From assembly GCA_021791875.1 (NCBI GenBank), contig JAJYVU010000011.1, positions 1-64,000 on the forward strand: 64,000 bases of DNA, read 5' to 3'. The position numbers and the translations under genes are program-made. Positions 18,771-26,563 of this stretch are shown here, one piece after another. Numbering within the stretch: the stretch's first letter is position 1; the number at the start of each line of letters is the position of its first letter. The DNA is from Acidobacteriota bacterium (GTDB lineage: Bacteria > Acidobacteriota > Terriglobia > Terriglobales > Acidobacteriaceae). Below the pieces are notes generated by a model that did not search any database, was not told the DNA's origin, and saw only the letters and a list, made by a program, of their open reading frames with translations.

Positions 18771-19286
18771 ATGCATTTATTGAGCCGTCGACGCAGTGGG
18801 TTGTTTTTGGGATTACTGACCGCAGGCATGCTGCTGGTCGCGCAGCTTCCGGCGCACGCCGCAACCGCAAAGATCCTGGACAGGACAGCTGCATCGAAGA
18901 TTATGCCGGCGACGGTGTTTTTCCGCGGGCAGACGGCCCCGACGCAGGGGCGGAACTCGTGCGGAGTGCACTTTGCCAACGGCAAATTCATGCTGGCCGC
19001 GCTGGTGGATACCTCCGGCTACTCCACGGAAGTGAAGCAGAAGTACCAGGGCTATCTGCTGACGGAAGTGCCGCTGGATTTTGGCGGGCATCGTCTGGGG
19101 CCGGGTGCATACGGGTTTGGGTTCATCGGCCATAAGCGCTTTGTGGTGCTGAATATCGGCGGCGAGCAGATCATGGAAGCCTCATGGCATGCCTTCGTGG
19201 GCGATCGTCCGGTGCCGCTGGAGATATTGCCCGCGAAGGGCGGTTACCAGCTCTGCTCGGGCCGCGAGTGCGTGGATTTTCACTAA
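18771..19286 (+). CDS. Small secreted protein of unknown function
   Basis: The 171-residue product has a signal peptide (RRRSGLFLGLLTAGMLLVAQLPAHAA) and a mature part rich in beta-forming residues (TVFFRGQTAPTQGRN, GYLLTEVPLDFGG, GAYGFGFIGHKRFVVLNIGG). It contains three cysteines, of which two near the end (LCSGRECVDF) could form a disulphide. A strong GGAGGAG lies six bases before the ATG. I recognise no family. It lies downstream of the CRTAC1 gene after 215 bp and could be transcribed separately. Probably periplasmic. Confidence 0.7.
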   Translation: MHLLSRRRSGLFLGLLTAGMLLVAQLPAHAATAKILDRTAASKIMPATVFFRGQTAPTQGRNSCGVHFANGKFMLAALVDTSGYSTEVKQKYQGYLLTEVPLDFGGHRLGPGAYGFGFIGHKRFVVLNIGGEQIMEASWHAFVGDRPVPLEILPAKGGYQLCSGRECVDFH

Positions 19287-19342
19287 AGGAAGGAAGCGGC
19301 CAGAGCGGCCGCCACTGATTTTTTGACAATGGAATAAGAGCC

Positions 19343-20380
19343 TCAGCCGCCGATGTGAACCATGCTGCGGGAAGGCTTGAGGAAACCGGGCTCGCCGATG
19401 TGATGGCGGGCCTCTTTTTTCAGGATCGTGCGCTGGATGAAGTCAGCGAGGTCGTGGTCACTGCCGCCGCTGTTCATCACGCCATAGAGGTCATGATCGG
19501 ACTGCGAGAAGAGGCAGGTGCGGATTTTCCCATCCGAGGTAAGACGGACACGCGAGCACTGCCCGCAGAAGGCCTGCGAAACGGGCGCGATGATGCCGAT
19601 TTCTCCAAGCCCGTCGTCGAAGGTGAAGCGCACGGCGGTTTCGCTGGCGGCGTTGGGCGTGAGCCGTACGATGGGGCGCAGGGTGGCGAGGCGGTCAACG
19701 ACCTCGAGGAAGGGAATGACGACTTCGGGGCTCCAGAGGCGGTCTTCTTCGAGGGGCATGAACTCGATGAAGCGGACGATGACGCCTTCGCGGCGGGAGA
19801 ATTCGGCGAAGGGCACGATCTGGTCATCGTTGAAGCCGCGCAGCAGGACGCAGTTGACCTTGAGCGGTTCGAGGCCCGCGGCTTTGGCCGCGCGAATGCC
19901 GGCCAGCACCTGGTGGAAGCTGCCGGGCACGCGCGTGATGCGATGAAACGCATCCGGGTTGACGGCATCCATGCTGACGGTTACACGCTGCAGGCCGGCG
20001 TCGCGCAGGGGCGCGGCCATGGATTCGAGCAGGTGGCCGTTGGTGGTGAGCGCCAGGTCGAGCGGTTCACCGTCGAGGGTACGCAGGGCAGCGAGTTCGC
20101 GCAGCAGGTCGAGCAGGCCGTGGCGCAGCAGCGGTTCACCGCCGGTGAGGCGGACTTTTTCAATCCCGAGCGAAACGAAGACGCGGATGAGCCGCAGGTA
20201 GTCGGAGATCGGCAGCTCAGAGTAGAGCGCGCCCTGATTGCCAGTGCGGCAGTAGACGCACTTGTAGTTGCAGCGGTCGGTGATGGAGACGCGCAGGTCC
20301 GTGATGGCGCGGCCTTGGCTGTCAAAGAGGCGCGCGGAACGGGAAGCAGCGTCGACCGGAATGGGGACTTGCGCTGGCAT
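19343..20380 (-). CDS. moaA: GTP 3',8-cyclase MoaA
   Basis: MoaA converts GTP to 3',8-cyclo-GTP, the first step of molybdenum cofactor synthesis, using two [4Fe-4S] clusters. The 345-residue product has the N-terminal radical SAM motif C37-x3-C41-x2-C44 (CNYKCVYC), the LTGGEPLL SAM-binding segment, and the C-terminal cluster ligands CGQCSRVRLTSDGKIRTCLF. It ends in the double glycine that is needed for activity in this family. Length is within the usual range with a slightly long N-terminus. It is the only core molybdopterin-synthesis gene here; XdhC and MocA-like genes at the far end of the window would use its product. No moaC or moaE is adjacent. Confidence 0.95.
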   Translation of the reverse strand: MPAQVPIPVDAASRSARLFDSQGRAITDLRVSITDRCNYKCVYCRTGNQGALYSELPISDYLRLIRVFVSLGIEKVRLTGGEPLLRHGLLDLLRELAALRTLDGEPLDLALTTNGHLLESMAAPLRDAGLQRVTVSMDAVNPDAFHRITRVPGSFHQVLAGIRAAKAAGLEPLKVNCVLLRGFNDDQIVPFAEFSRREGVIVRFIEFMPLEEDRLWSPEVVIPFLEVVDRLATLRPIVRLTPNAASETAVRFTFDDGLGEIGIIAPVSQAFCGQCSRVRLTSDGKIRTCLFSQSDHDLYGVMNSGGSDHDLADFIQRTILKKEARHHIGEPGFLKPSRSMVHIGG

Positions 20381-20461
20381 TGGATAAGGCTACTCTATTC
20401 GATGCAAGGGACGGCCCGCAGTTTCGGGGCGGGATCGAATTCCGGCGGATGAATCGGCGGC

Positions 20462-21331
20462 TCAGCGGCCGGCGGAGGGGTCGGGGGTGGTGCTGGTGTC
20501 GAGATCGACGGCGGTGCGCTCGTTCCGCGGCAGGCCAGGCGGGTAGCAGTTGCCGTCGCGGGCGTAGGTTTCCTCGCAGGCGCGGGTGAACTGGTGACGG
20601 CGCGGCGACTGGGAGAACTGCCAGACAAGGGCGTGCTGAAAGCCGCTTTGCGAGGGCCGAAGGGCGCGGGCGACGCAGCCCGGCGCGGGTGGGCACTGGT
20701 CGTTGGCGATCCAGATGGCAGTGCCCGGGAAGTGGGCGGTGATGTCGTCGGCGGTGGTGAGTGTCTGGCCGCTGTCCCGGAAGGGGATTCCAGCGCAGTA
20801 GACGCCGGCGCGGTAGCCTTGTGCGCGGACCGCGTGGATCCAGGCTCCGATGTAGGCGAGCTGCTCGGGGAGCATGCGGCCGCCTTCTTCGAGATCGAGA
20901 AAGATGATGGCGTTGGGCGGAAAGCCTTCAGTTCTGGCCGCGCGGGCGGCGTCCATCCCGTCGGACTCGCCAAGGGCTGCGGCGTAATTGTGGCGGAGCT
21001 CCTTGTCGAGGCGGCCATTGAAGAGAATGAGAAATCCAAAGCCCGCGTGGAGGACGGCGGCGCGCTTGCCCACCCATTCGTTGGTCGACATACCTGGTGG
21101 GTCATTGAGCCAGTAGCCGAGATAGGCGAACTGCTTGCGGAACTCAGGCAGCATGGCATCGCCCGGGTAGAGGTTCGTGTCGAAGCCGAGATAGCTCCTG
21201 TGCAGATGTGGGGTGGCGCCTTTCTGAGGCGCGGGCCGTTGTGCGGCGGCAGGGCACGCGGTGACGAAAGCGAATGAAGCGAACAGCAGGAAAATGGCTC
21301 CCGATGCCCGCTTCCGGTTGAGGGGGAACAT
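20462..21331 (-). CDS. DUF1906 (Rv2525c-like glycoside-hydrolase-like) lipoprotein or secreted protein
   Basis: The 289-residue product begins with a hydrophobic leader ending VTAC, a possible lipobox, so it is exported and may be lipid-anchored. The body starts YLGFDTNLYPG and contains FLILFNGRLD, IIFLDLEEGGRM and YRAGVYCAGIPF, which match the TIM-barrel-like DUF1906 domain found in Rv2525c of Mycobacterium and related to GH25-type folds. LDLEEGG places acidic residues at the barrel end where catalytic groups usually sit, but activity is unproven. A cell-wall role is likely by family. It lies on the same strand as moaA, 81 bp upstream of it, with no obvious functional link. Confidence 0.75.
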   Translation of the reverse strand: MFPLNRKRASGAIFLLFASFAFVTACPAAAQRPAPQKGATPHLHRSYLGFDTNLYPGDAMLPEFRKQFAYLGYWLNDPPGMSTNEWVGKRAAVLHAGFGFLILFNGRLDKELRHNYAAALGESDGMDAARAARTEGFPPNAIIFLDLEEGGRMLPEQLAYIGAWIHAVRAQGYRAGVYCAGIPFRDSGQTLTTADDITAHFPGTAIWIANDQCPPAPGCVARALRPSQSGFQHALVWQFSQSPRRHQFTRACEETYARDGNCYPPGLPRNERTAVDLDTSTTPDPSAGR

Positions 21332-21334
21332 GGT

Positions 21335-21616
21335 TCAGGCCGATTGCAGGAAGGCTACCGATTGCAGCGAGGTGACCTCAAAGCGCTTGCGGCAGCGGAT
21401 ATTTTTGCAGGCGACCACATCGTCGCGGCGGACCATGTAGGACTGCGCCTTGGCAAAGCGGGCGCGGTCGCGCTCGTCGGCATGACGAGGGAGTGAGGCC
21501 TTTTTACGGCGGACCAGCCAGCCGATCTGGTACTCGTCGGCTTGGCCGCAGTGGGGACAAGTGAGCGTGTGCGTGCGTTGTTCCTGTTTTTCGTCAAAAA
21601 AATCGCGCTCTTCCAT
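21335..21616 (-). CDS. Small zinc-ribbon protein
   Basis: A 93-residue product is read from the ATG at 21616, which has GGAG seven bases upstream; a longer frame exists but its extra N-terminus is low in coding character and crosses the divergent gene. Two cysteine pairs (CPHCGQ near residue 20 and CKNIRC near residue 75) can bind one zinc. The centre is rich in arginine and lysine (RRKKASLPRHADERDRARF), suggesting nucleic-acid contact. It is divergent from a 58-residue very basic protein and only about 90 bp from it. No named family is recognised. Confidence 0.7.
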   Translation of the reverse strand: MEERDFFDEKQEQRTHTLTCPHCGQADEYQIGWLVRRKKASLPRHADERDRARFAKAQSYMVRRDDVVACKNIRCRKRFEVTSLQSVAFLQSA

Positions 21617-21707
21617 GACCGGTCTCCAAAGGGGGAGTTGGGATCTATCACCCGGAGTCAGTATTTCACGGCAGCGGCTGGAAAACGGTGCTAACGTGAT
21701 AGCCACG

Positions 21708-21884
21708 ATGGCAAGACGGGCCAAGAAGCGGGTGTTCTCCAAGGTGAAGGCGGTAAAGGCGACAGCCCGGGAACGGGTGGGGCAGCCAAAACCCGAACGC
21801 GTGATCGAGGGCGAGCCGCGCGACACAAAACGCAAGCGCAAGCACAAGCCGACGCTGCAGGAAATCATCGACCAGATGGATTAG
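21708..21884 (+). CDS. Small very basic protein
   Basis: A 58-residue product from the ATG at 21708 is rich in lysine and arginine (ARRAKKRVFSKVKAVKATAR and TKRKRKHKPTLQEIIDQMD), with an acidic final turn. No Shine-Dalgarno site is clear, and a GTG four codons earlier is an alternative. Composition suggests an RNA- or DNA-binding protein. Its TAG stop codon is made by the first bases of the palindromic element at 21882. It is divergent from a zinc-ribbon gene that is also basic. Confidence 0.55.
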   Translation: MARRAKKRVFSKVKAVKATARERVGQPKPERVIEGEPRDTKRKRKHKPTLQEIIDQMD

Positions 21885-21998
21885 AGCATTTCCCCTATTC
21901 CTGGGAACCTTCTGAAATCAACCAAGCGCAGCTTTTCTTAACGGAAAAGCTGGGTTGAGATTCTCTCTTCGGTCTATACCAATAGGGGAAATGCTCTA
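21882..21998. repeat. 117-bp palindromic intergenic element, copy 2 (MITE-like)
   Basis: Ends TAGAGCATTTCCCCTATT (from 21882) and AATAGGGGAAATGCTCTA (to 21998) form a near-perfect terminal inverted repeat with TA at both outer edges. The inner stem is CAGCTTTTC / GAAAAGCTG with flanking TCAACC / GGTTGA. Differences from copy 1 in the inner stem tend to keep pairing. The left TAG is the stop codon of the small basic protein. As with copy 1, the element lies between convergent genes, here the basic protein and the ankyrin protein. Confidence 0.85.
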
Positions 21999-22034
21999 GA
22001 AAGATGAGGCCCCTTGCAAAGCGCCTCACCGCTG

Positions 22035-22700
22035 TTAATTGGGCGACGAAAGCGCCGCGAGCCGCTCGGCAGCCTGGGTGTGGCCTCGTTCGCGTGCGAG
22101 GTCGAGCGGCAGCTTGCCTTCGTCTGTGCGGGCGGAGGGCGATGCGCCATGCCGGAGCAGTAACTGGAGCATCTCCGTTTTGCCCTGTGCCGCGGTCAGA
22201 TGGAGCGGCGTGATGCCGCCGGACTGGGTCGCGTTCACGTCGGCTCCGCCCTCGATGAGAGCGCGAGCCGAGGCGAGCGAGCCGAAGCGTGCGACGCAGG
22301 CATGCAATGGTTGATTGCCCAGATCGTTGTGGGAACGGGCGTGGGCGTCCGCCCCTCTCGAAAGCAGCAGGTGGACAGTGTCCTCATCGGCGAAGGCGGC
22401 GGCAAGATGCAGCGGCGTCCAACCATCTGTGGAGTGACTGGCGACGAGCGAGGGATCGAAGGAGAGAAGCTGCTCGATGCGTTCGATGTCTCCGACGGAG
22501 GAAGCGTCGAAGATATCGAGTTCGGGCAGGTAGGGCAGGAGCAGGTCGCGAATCGCGGGCTGGTGGTGATAGACGGCGGCGCGGAGAGCGGAGATGCCGT
22601 CAGCGTTCTGAGCCTCGGCCAGCTGCGCGTGGTTGGCAAGCTGGGCGGCGAGCTCGGCCGTCTGGCCGTGCTGGATCATGTCAAAGACGAGGCGTTTCAT
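22035..22700 (-). CDS. Ankyrin-repeat protein
   Basis: About 221 residues from the ATG at 22700, chosen because GGGAGG lies nine bases upstream; a start 18 codons earlier would overlap the next gene's 3' end. At least four ankyrin repeats are visible: DGISALRAAVYHHQPAIRDLL, DGWTPLHLAAAFADEDTVHLLL, LGNQPLHACVARFGSLASARAL and GGITPLHLTAAQGKTEMLQLL, with the TPLH and LLL consensus. No signal peptide or membrane segment is seen, so it is probably cytoplasmic and mediates protein binding. The partner is unknown. Confidence 0.85.
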   Translation of the reverse strand: MKRLVFDMIQHGQTAELAAQLANHAQLAEAQNADGISALRAAVYHHQPAIRDLLLPYLPELDIFDASSVGDIERIEQLLSFDPSLVASHSTDGWTPLHLAAAFADEDTVHLLLSRGADAHARSHNDLGNQPLHACVARFGSLASARALIEGGADVNATQSGGITPLHLTAAQGKTEMLQLLLRHGASPSARTDEGKLPLDLARERGHTQAAERLAALSSPN

Positions 22701-22782
22701 TCTTGCAAGCCTCCCGGCCTGATTGTAGCGCCGGTTGGGGGAGTTCGGCTTCAAACTTCCAGATGACCGCCAGCCTGCGGGA

Positions 22783-23331
22783 TTACTTTTTCGCGAGGTG
22801 CCGGGCGAGGCGGTCGAGAAAGGGAATTTGTGCGGGGAGGATCTTGTTGCGGGCAGCGGGCATGGCGAACCATTCGGCTCGGTCGATTTCCGGGACTTCG
22901 ACTTCGCGGCCCGAGCGGGGTGGCCACTCGATGGGCGAGGTGTTGCTGACCAGGCCGGCAGGGTCGAAGTCGCCCTCGAACGCCCATGCGCTGACGATTT
23001 TGCCGCTCAGCTGCTGGATGTCTCCGAGCGGGAAGTAGCGGCCGGGTTCCTCGGAGGGGGGCGTGAGGCCGGTTTCCTCGCGGAATTCGCGGCAGGCGGC
23101 GGCGAGAAGGTCTTCGCCGGGGACGACGCTGCCTTTGGGGATGGTCCAGGCGCCGAGGTCGCGGTGCGTCCAGAAGGGGCCGCCGGGATGGGCGAGCAGG
23201 ACTTCGAGATGGGCGTTGGGTTTGCGCCGATACAGGAGGAGTCCGGCGCTGTGTTTCTGGGGTCGAGGATGGGTGCGGGTCGTTTTCAGGGGGATGCTGC
23301 CGGGTAGAGTTCTTCTTTGACAGGATAACAA
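22783..23331 (-). CDS. Nudix hydrolase
   Basis: The 182-residue frame contains a perfect Nudix box at about residues 67-89: G-x5-E-x7-REFREETGL, which binds the metal and cleaves a nucleoside diphosphate linked to another moiety. SAGLLLYRR and [19 protein letters not shown] upstream are typical of diadenosine-tetraphosphate-type or related housecleaning members. The start is uncertain: TTG at 23331 gives about 27 residues before the domain, which looks long, and a later non-ATG start is possible. The upstream 70 bp contain two imperfect copies of ATAACAAGNGGGGA, which may be a promoter-region repeat. Confidence 0.8.
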   Translation of the reverse strand: MLSCQRRTLPGSIPLKTTRTHPRPQKHSAGLLLYRRKPNAHLEVLLAHPGGPFWTHRDLGAWTIPKGSVVPGEDLLAAACREFREETGLTPPSEEPGRYFPLGDIQQLSGKIVSAWAFEGDFDPAGLVSNTSPIEWPPRSGREVEVPEIDRAEWFAMPAARNKILPAQIPFLDRLARHLAKK

Positions 23332-23401
23332 GCGGGGAGCCGCCCATCGTTATAACAAGTGGGGACCCGGCAATCGATGATTTCACCGATGGGCATGTCG
23401 C

Positions 23402-23884
23402 TCAGGCGGGAATGGCGGGAGTGCTGTTCCGGAGGACGGCTTTGCTGACGAGGGCGATGGGTATGCCCATGCAGAAGACAAGGGCCAGAACTGCATTTGC
23501 GAAAACGGGGAGGCTGAAAACCGGGTGGGCTATGACGCGGGAAAGCGGCAGAACCAGGTAGTTCATGACAAGGTAGATGAGAGCCCCATAGGCAGCTCCG
23601 GCGGACAGCGCGTGGCGCAGGAGCCCGGAGAAGCGCCGAGTCATGACGAGAAAGAGCGAGGCCCAGAACGCGGTGATGGTGTAGTGGATAACGAGGCCGA
23701 GCAGGGCGGCGAAGAGGCCGAGATGGAGGGCCAGAGGGCCAAGGAGTCCGCTGGCAATGACCTGGAGGAGCAGGCGAGGAGGTGTTCCGCGCAGGCCGTA
23801 AAAGAGCAGGGCGTCGGAGATGTCGAGTGATCCGGCGATGAGGACCGCGAGGCCGAAAGCCTTGAGATAGATATGCCGAGGCAT
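23402..23884 (-). CDS. Small integral membrane protein
   Basis: About 160 residues from the ATG at 23884, with four hydrophobic segments (AFGLAVLIAGSLDISDALLF; LLGPLALHLGLFAALLGLVI; AAYGALIYLVMNYLVLPLS; FANAVLALVFCMGIPIALVS). The longer frame upstream of this ATG lacks coding character and overlaps the rplM promoter region, so it was cut. No family with a defined role is recognised; the pattern resembles uncharacterised four-helix acidobacterial membrane proteins. It is divergent from the rplM-rpsI operon. Confidence 0.7.
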   Translation of the reverse strand: MPRHIYLKAFGLAVLIAGSLDISDALLFYGLRGTPPRLLLQVIASGLLGPLALHLGLFAALLGLVIHYTITAFWASLFLVMTRRFSGLLRHALSAGAAYGALIYLVMNYLVLPLSRVIAHPVFSLPVFANAVLALVFCMGIPIALVSKAVLRNSTPAIPA

Positions 23885-24107
23885 AGTGTGCCCGCGTAGA
23901 GAGACAATCCTGGCGGGGGCCATGATAGCAGAGACTGCCGGAAGGCGATGTCTGGATTCGGTGCGAGGGTGCCGAGACTTGCCGTCAGGGGTTCGAGCCA
24001 GGGTTGGTTGTGTGGGGCAGGGGTACTCCGAGAGATCTTCCCGCGTGGAAGTCGTCACAGGGCCGATCCCGGCGGCGCAGAGGGCTGAGACGACGCCTCC
24101 TCTTTCA
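23885..24107. other. Non-coding spacer between the membrane-protein gene and the rplM promoter
   Basis: No ORF with a ribosome binding site is convincing here. A GGTTCGAGCC stretch near 23995 recalls a tRNA T-arm but cannot form the stem. The region probably holds the promoter of the minus-strand membrane protein. Confidence 0.5.
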
Positions 24108-24136
24108 TTGACTCGGCCCTGAAATTCTCGTATTCT
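24108..24136 (+). promoter_or_regulatory. Predicted sigma-70 promoter of rplM-rpsI
   Basis: TTGACT (24108-24113) and TATTCT (24131-24136) are separated by 17 bp. Transcription should begin near 24143, about 330 nt before the rplM start codon. Confidence 0.7.
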
Positions 24137-24142
24137 AAAGTC

Positions 24143-24474
24143 CTTGCGCAGACTTCTGTCTGCCCGCCTTTGTTGTGTTTCGAGGCTGGGGAGACGGAAT
24201 CCCGGAAGCTCTAACCCGGAAATGTTGGAAAGACCGGCTTTTAAGGGTCGGACGGGTGAAAGAGAACGCTGCGCGCACTCACGCGAAAAGCTGTGGTGAA
24301 CCGCGGGATAAACGGAAGTATCGCGGAACGCTTTGGCGCGAGCCTGGGCCCGATGCGAAACCCGAAACAAGGGGTTCTTCGGGAGCGGGGACGGGCGCGC
24401 GAAGAGTGACGCGGGCAGGATTTTGAGCAGAGCGCCGCAAGGCAAGGGCCGAGTGCCTGAGGAGAGAAGGAACG
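24143..24474 (+). promoter_or_regulatory. Long structured leader of rplM-rpsI (candidate cis-RNA)
   Basis: About 330 nt separate the predicted start of transcription from rplM. The leader opens with a hairpin GCAGAC-TTCT-GTCTGC (24148-24163) and has further inverted segments, for example ACCC / GGGT and CCCGAA / TTCGGG around 24360-24382. Frames within it lack a convincing start and look like stray basic peptides. Ribosomal-protein operons are often autoregulated by leader RNAs bound by their own product, and L13 leaders are known in Firmicutes; whether this RNA is related is not shown. It could also be an independent small RNA. Confidence 0.5.
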
Positions 24475-24909
24475 ATGTCGACGTATTTCCCGAGCTCGCA
24501 CGATGTCAGCCGGAAGTGGTATGTGGTGGACGCCAGCGGCAAAACGCTGGGGCGCCTGGCCACCGAGGCGGCGAGGGTGCTGAGCGGCAAGAACAGTCCC
24601 AGGTACACGCCTTTTATGGATATGGGCGATCACCTGATCGTGATCAACGCTGAGAAGGTTCGGCTGACCGGGCTGAAGAGCCAGCAGAAGATGTACCGCC
24701 GTTACACGGGTTTCCCGGGCGGGTTGCGCGAGGAATCGTTCGTGCGCCTGCTGCAGCGCAAGCCCGAAAAGATTGTGGAAGAGGCGATCAAGGGCATGCT
24801 GCCGAAGACGAAGCTGGGCCGGAAGATGGCATCCAAGCTGAATGTATACAAGGGCGATCAGCATCCGCATGCCGCGCAGCAGCCGCAGCCGCTTGAGATC
24901 AACGCATAG
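24475..24909 (+). CDS. rplM: 50S ribosomal protein L13
   Basis: The 144-residue product is the early-assembling large-subunit protein L13. Hallmarks are [19 protein letters not shown] near the N-terminus, the central [23 protein letters not shown] and the late [10 protein letters not shown] motif. A GGAGAGAAGG site precedes the ATG. rpsI follows after 19 bp, the standard L13-S9 operon. Expression is probably set by the promoter at 24108 and the long leader. Confidence 0.97.
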   Translation: MSTYFPSSHDVSRKWYVVDASGKTLGRLATEAARVLSGKNSPRYTPFMDMGDHLIVINAEKVRLTGLKSQQKMYRRYTGFPGGLREESFVRLLQRKPEKIVEEAIKGMLPKTKLGRKMASKLNVYKGDQHPHAAQQPQPLEINA

Positions 24910-24928
24910 TTAAAGAGACCGAGGATTC

Positions 24929-25324
24929 ATGGCAGATCTGATTCAGTATTACGGAACGGGACGGCGCAAGTCGGCGATCGCCCGCGTCTTTCTGCGTCCG
25001 GGCAGCGGTAATTTCACCGTGAACGGCAAGCCGTTTGAGACGTACTTTGTGACCGAGCAGCAGCGGGTTTCGGCAAAGAAGCCGCTGGCGCTGACCGAGA
25101 CGCTCTCGACCTTTGACGTGGTCACGACGGTGGCCGGCGGCGGGGTGGCCGCACAGGCCGACGCAGTGAAGATGGGCGCGGCGCGCGCGCTGCTCGAGTT
25201 CAACGCCGAGCTGCGCAAGACGCTCAAGGGCGAAGGTCTGCTGTCGCGGGATTCGCGCATTAAGGAGCGGAAGAAGTACGGACAGAAGGGCGCCCGCAAG
25301 CGGTTCCAGTTCAGCAAGCGCTAG
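24929..25324 (+). CDS. rpsI: 30S ribosomal protein S9
   Basis: The 131-residue product contains [19 protein letters not shown] at the N-terminus, the [19 protein letters not shown] core, and ends in the S9-specific basic tail [17 protein letters not shown], whose final arginine reaches the P-site tRNA in the ribosome. It lies 19 bp after rplM in the same operon, with GAGG upstream of the ATG. Length is normal. Confidence 0.97.
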   Translation: MADLIQYYGTGRRKSAIARVFLRPGSGNFTVNGKPFETYFVTEQQRVSAKKPLALTETLSTFDVVTTVAGGGVAAQADAVKMGAARALLEFNAELRKTLKGEGLLSRDSRIKERKKYGQKGARKRFQFSKR

Positions 25325-25332
25325 CGCGTTTG

Positions 25333-25378
25333 CAGTCCGCAGTTTTCAGTCCGCAGTTTTCAGTCGACAGTCCTCAGT
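25333..25378 (+). repeat. Three 14-bp tandem repeats downstream of rpsI
   Basis: CAGTCCGCAGTTTT occurs twice in direct succession (25333-25346, 25347-25360), followed by the related CAGTCGACAGTCCT (25361-25374) and a partial CAGT. This lies in the rpsI-rpsB gap. The origin is unclear; it may be slipped-strand expansion of an intergenic repeat. Confidence 0.75.
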
Positions 25379-25450
25379 GGTTTTACTGGGGACTGGCAAC
25401 TGACAACCGGCACAAGTTTTGGAAGCAAATCTTCCCTGATTTGGGAATCA

Positions 25451-25490
25451 ATCCCGGTATCGCCGGGATGCAGTTCAAAAAGGAGGCTGT
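25451..25490 (+). promoter_or_regulatory. Hairpin and strong Shine-Dalgarno site before rpsB
   Basis: ATCCCGG-TATCG-CCGGGAT (25451-25469) ends about 12 nt before AAGGAGG, which lies four bases before a TTG start. The hairpin is placed where it could modulate initiation on rpsB mRNA; S2 is autogenously regulated in other bacteria. Confidence 0.5.
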
Positions 25491-26420
25491 TTGGCCAACA
25501 TCACCATGAAGGAGCTGCTCGAAGCGGGTGTTCACTTCGGGCATCAGACAAAGCGCTGGGATCCGCGGATGAAGGAGTACATCTTCGGCGAGCGGAACGG
25601 CATTTACATCATCGACCTGCAGAAGACCCTGAAGATGTTCAAGGACGCCAGCAAGTATGTGACGGACCTGTGCGCCGAGGGCAAGGTGATTCTGTTTGTC
25701 GGCACCAAGCGCCAGGCACAGGACGCGATTGCCGAAGAGGCGACGCGCTGCGGGATGTACTACATCAACAACCGCTGGCTGGGCGGCCTGCTCACCAACT
25801 GGGTGACGGTGCAGAAGTCGGTGAAGCGCCTTCAGGAACTGGATGATATGGCCACGGACGGCCGGTACGACCTGCTGACCAAGAAGGAAGTGATTCGGCT
25901 GGAGCGGGAGCGCAAGCACCTGCAGGCGAACCTGGCCGGCATCAAGAGCATGCGCCGCCTGCCGGACGCGATCTTTGTGGTGGACTCGAACAACGAGGCG
26001 ATCGCGGTGAAGGAAGCCCGCAAGCTGGGGATTCCGGTGGTTGCCGTGGTCGACACAAACTGCGATCCGACGGTGGTTGACTATGTGATCCCGGGCAATG
26101 ACGACGCGCTGCGCGCGATCCGCCTGTTCACCTCGAAGATTGCCGATTCGGTGGTCGAGGGCGTGCAGATGGCCGGCGACAAGCGGTTTGCCGCGGAGAT
26201 GGGCGGCGTCGCGACGGATATTCAGGCTGAGGCCGGCGAAGAGGCCGCGGAAGGCGAGATGGCGGAAGCGCCTGAAGGTGAAACCGTGGAAGCTCAGGCA
26301 GCGGAAGCCGAAGCCGAAGGTGAAGACGTGGATCTGACCGCAGCTCTGGGCGACGTGATCCGGAAGTCGCCCTCGACGGTGAGCTCGCTGGATGACAACG
26401 AGGCAGCCAACAGCCGGTAA
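25491..26420 (+). CDS. rpsB: 30S ribosomal protein S2 with acidic C-terminal extension
   Basis: The 309-residue product starts at TTG, supported by a full AAGGAGG site and the conserved N-terminus [25 protein letters not shown]. Core motifs include [21 protein letters not shown] and [12 protein letters not shown]. From about residue 245 there is an extra tail of roughly 65 residues made mostly of Ala, Glu and Val ([18 protein letters not shown]) that the shorter 230-260-residue homologues lack. The tail ends in a less acidic segment. The rare start codon, strong ribosome site and upstream hairpin suggest controlled initiation. tsf follows after 143 bp. Confidence 0.96.
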   Translation: MANITMKELLEAGVHFGHQTKRWDPRMKEYIFGERNGIYIIDLQKTLKMFKDASKYVTDLCAEGKVILFVGTKRQAQDAIAEEATRCGMYYINNRWLGGLLTNWVTVQKSVKRLQELDDMATDGRYDLLTKKEVIRLERERKHLQANLAGIKSMRRLPDAIFVVDSNNEAIAVKEARKLGIPVVAVVDTNCDPTVVDYVIPGNDDALRAIRLFTSKIADSVVEGVQMAGDKRFAAEMGGVATDIQAEAGEEAAEGEMAEAPEGETVEAQAAEAEAEGEDVDLTAALGDVIRKSPSTVSSLDDNEAANSR

Positions 26421-26446
26421 GGCAGTTGAGAAGTTTCCGATAGCAG

Positions 26447-26484
26447 GAAAGCGTGGCTTCGGAACAGGGGCCACGCTTTCTTTA
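26447..26484 (+). terminator. Terminator or attenuator between rpsB and tsf
   Basis: GAAAGCGTGGC / GCCACGCTTTC is a perfect 11-bp stem with a 12-nt loop, followed by a short T-rich tail (TTTATG). It may lower tsf expression relative to rpsB. Confidence 0.65.
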
Positions 26485-26563
26485 TGTCAGTTTGATGAAG
26501 CGCCGCCGCGGCGGCGGCGAGAATGAAAGAAGCGCGCGGGAGCGCGAAGAAGGATAGGAGTCG

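Noticed and set aside
23960-24030. tRNA-like stretch with GGTTCGAGCC
   Set aside because: The flanking bases cannot form a T-stem, and no anticodon or acceptor stem fits.
24175-24426. 83-codon basic ORF in the rplM leader
   Set aside because: No ribosome site, and the composition follows the G/C-rich structured leader. Treated as RNA, not protein.
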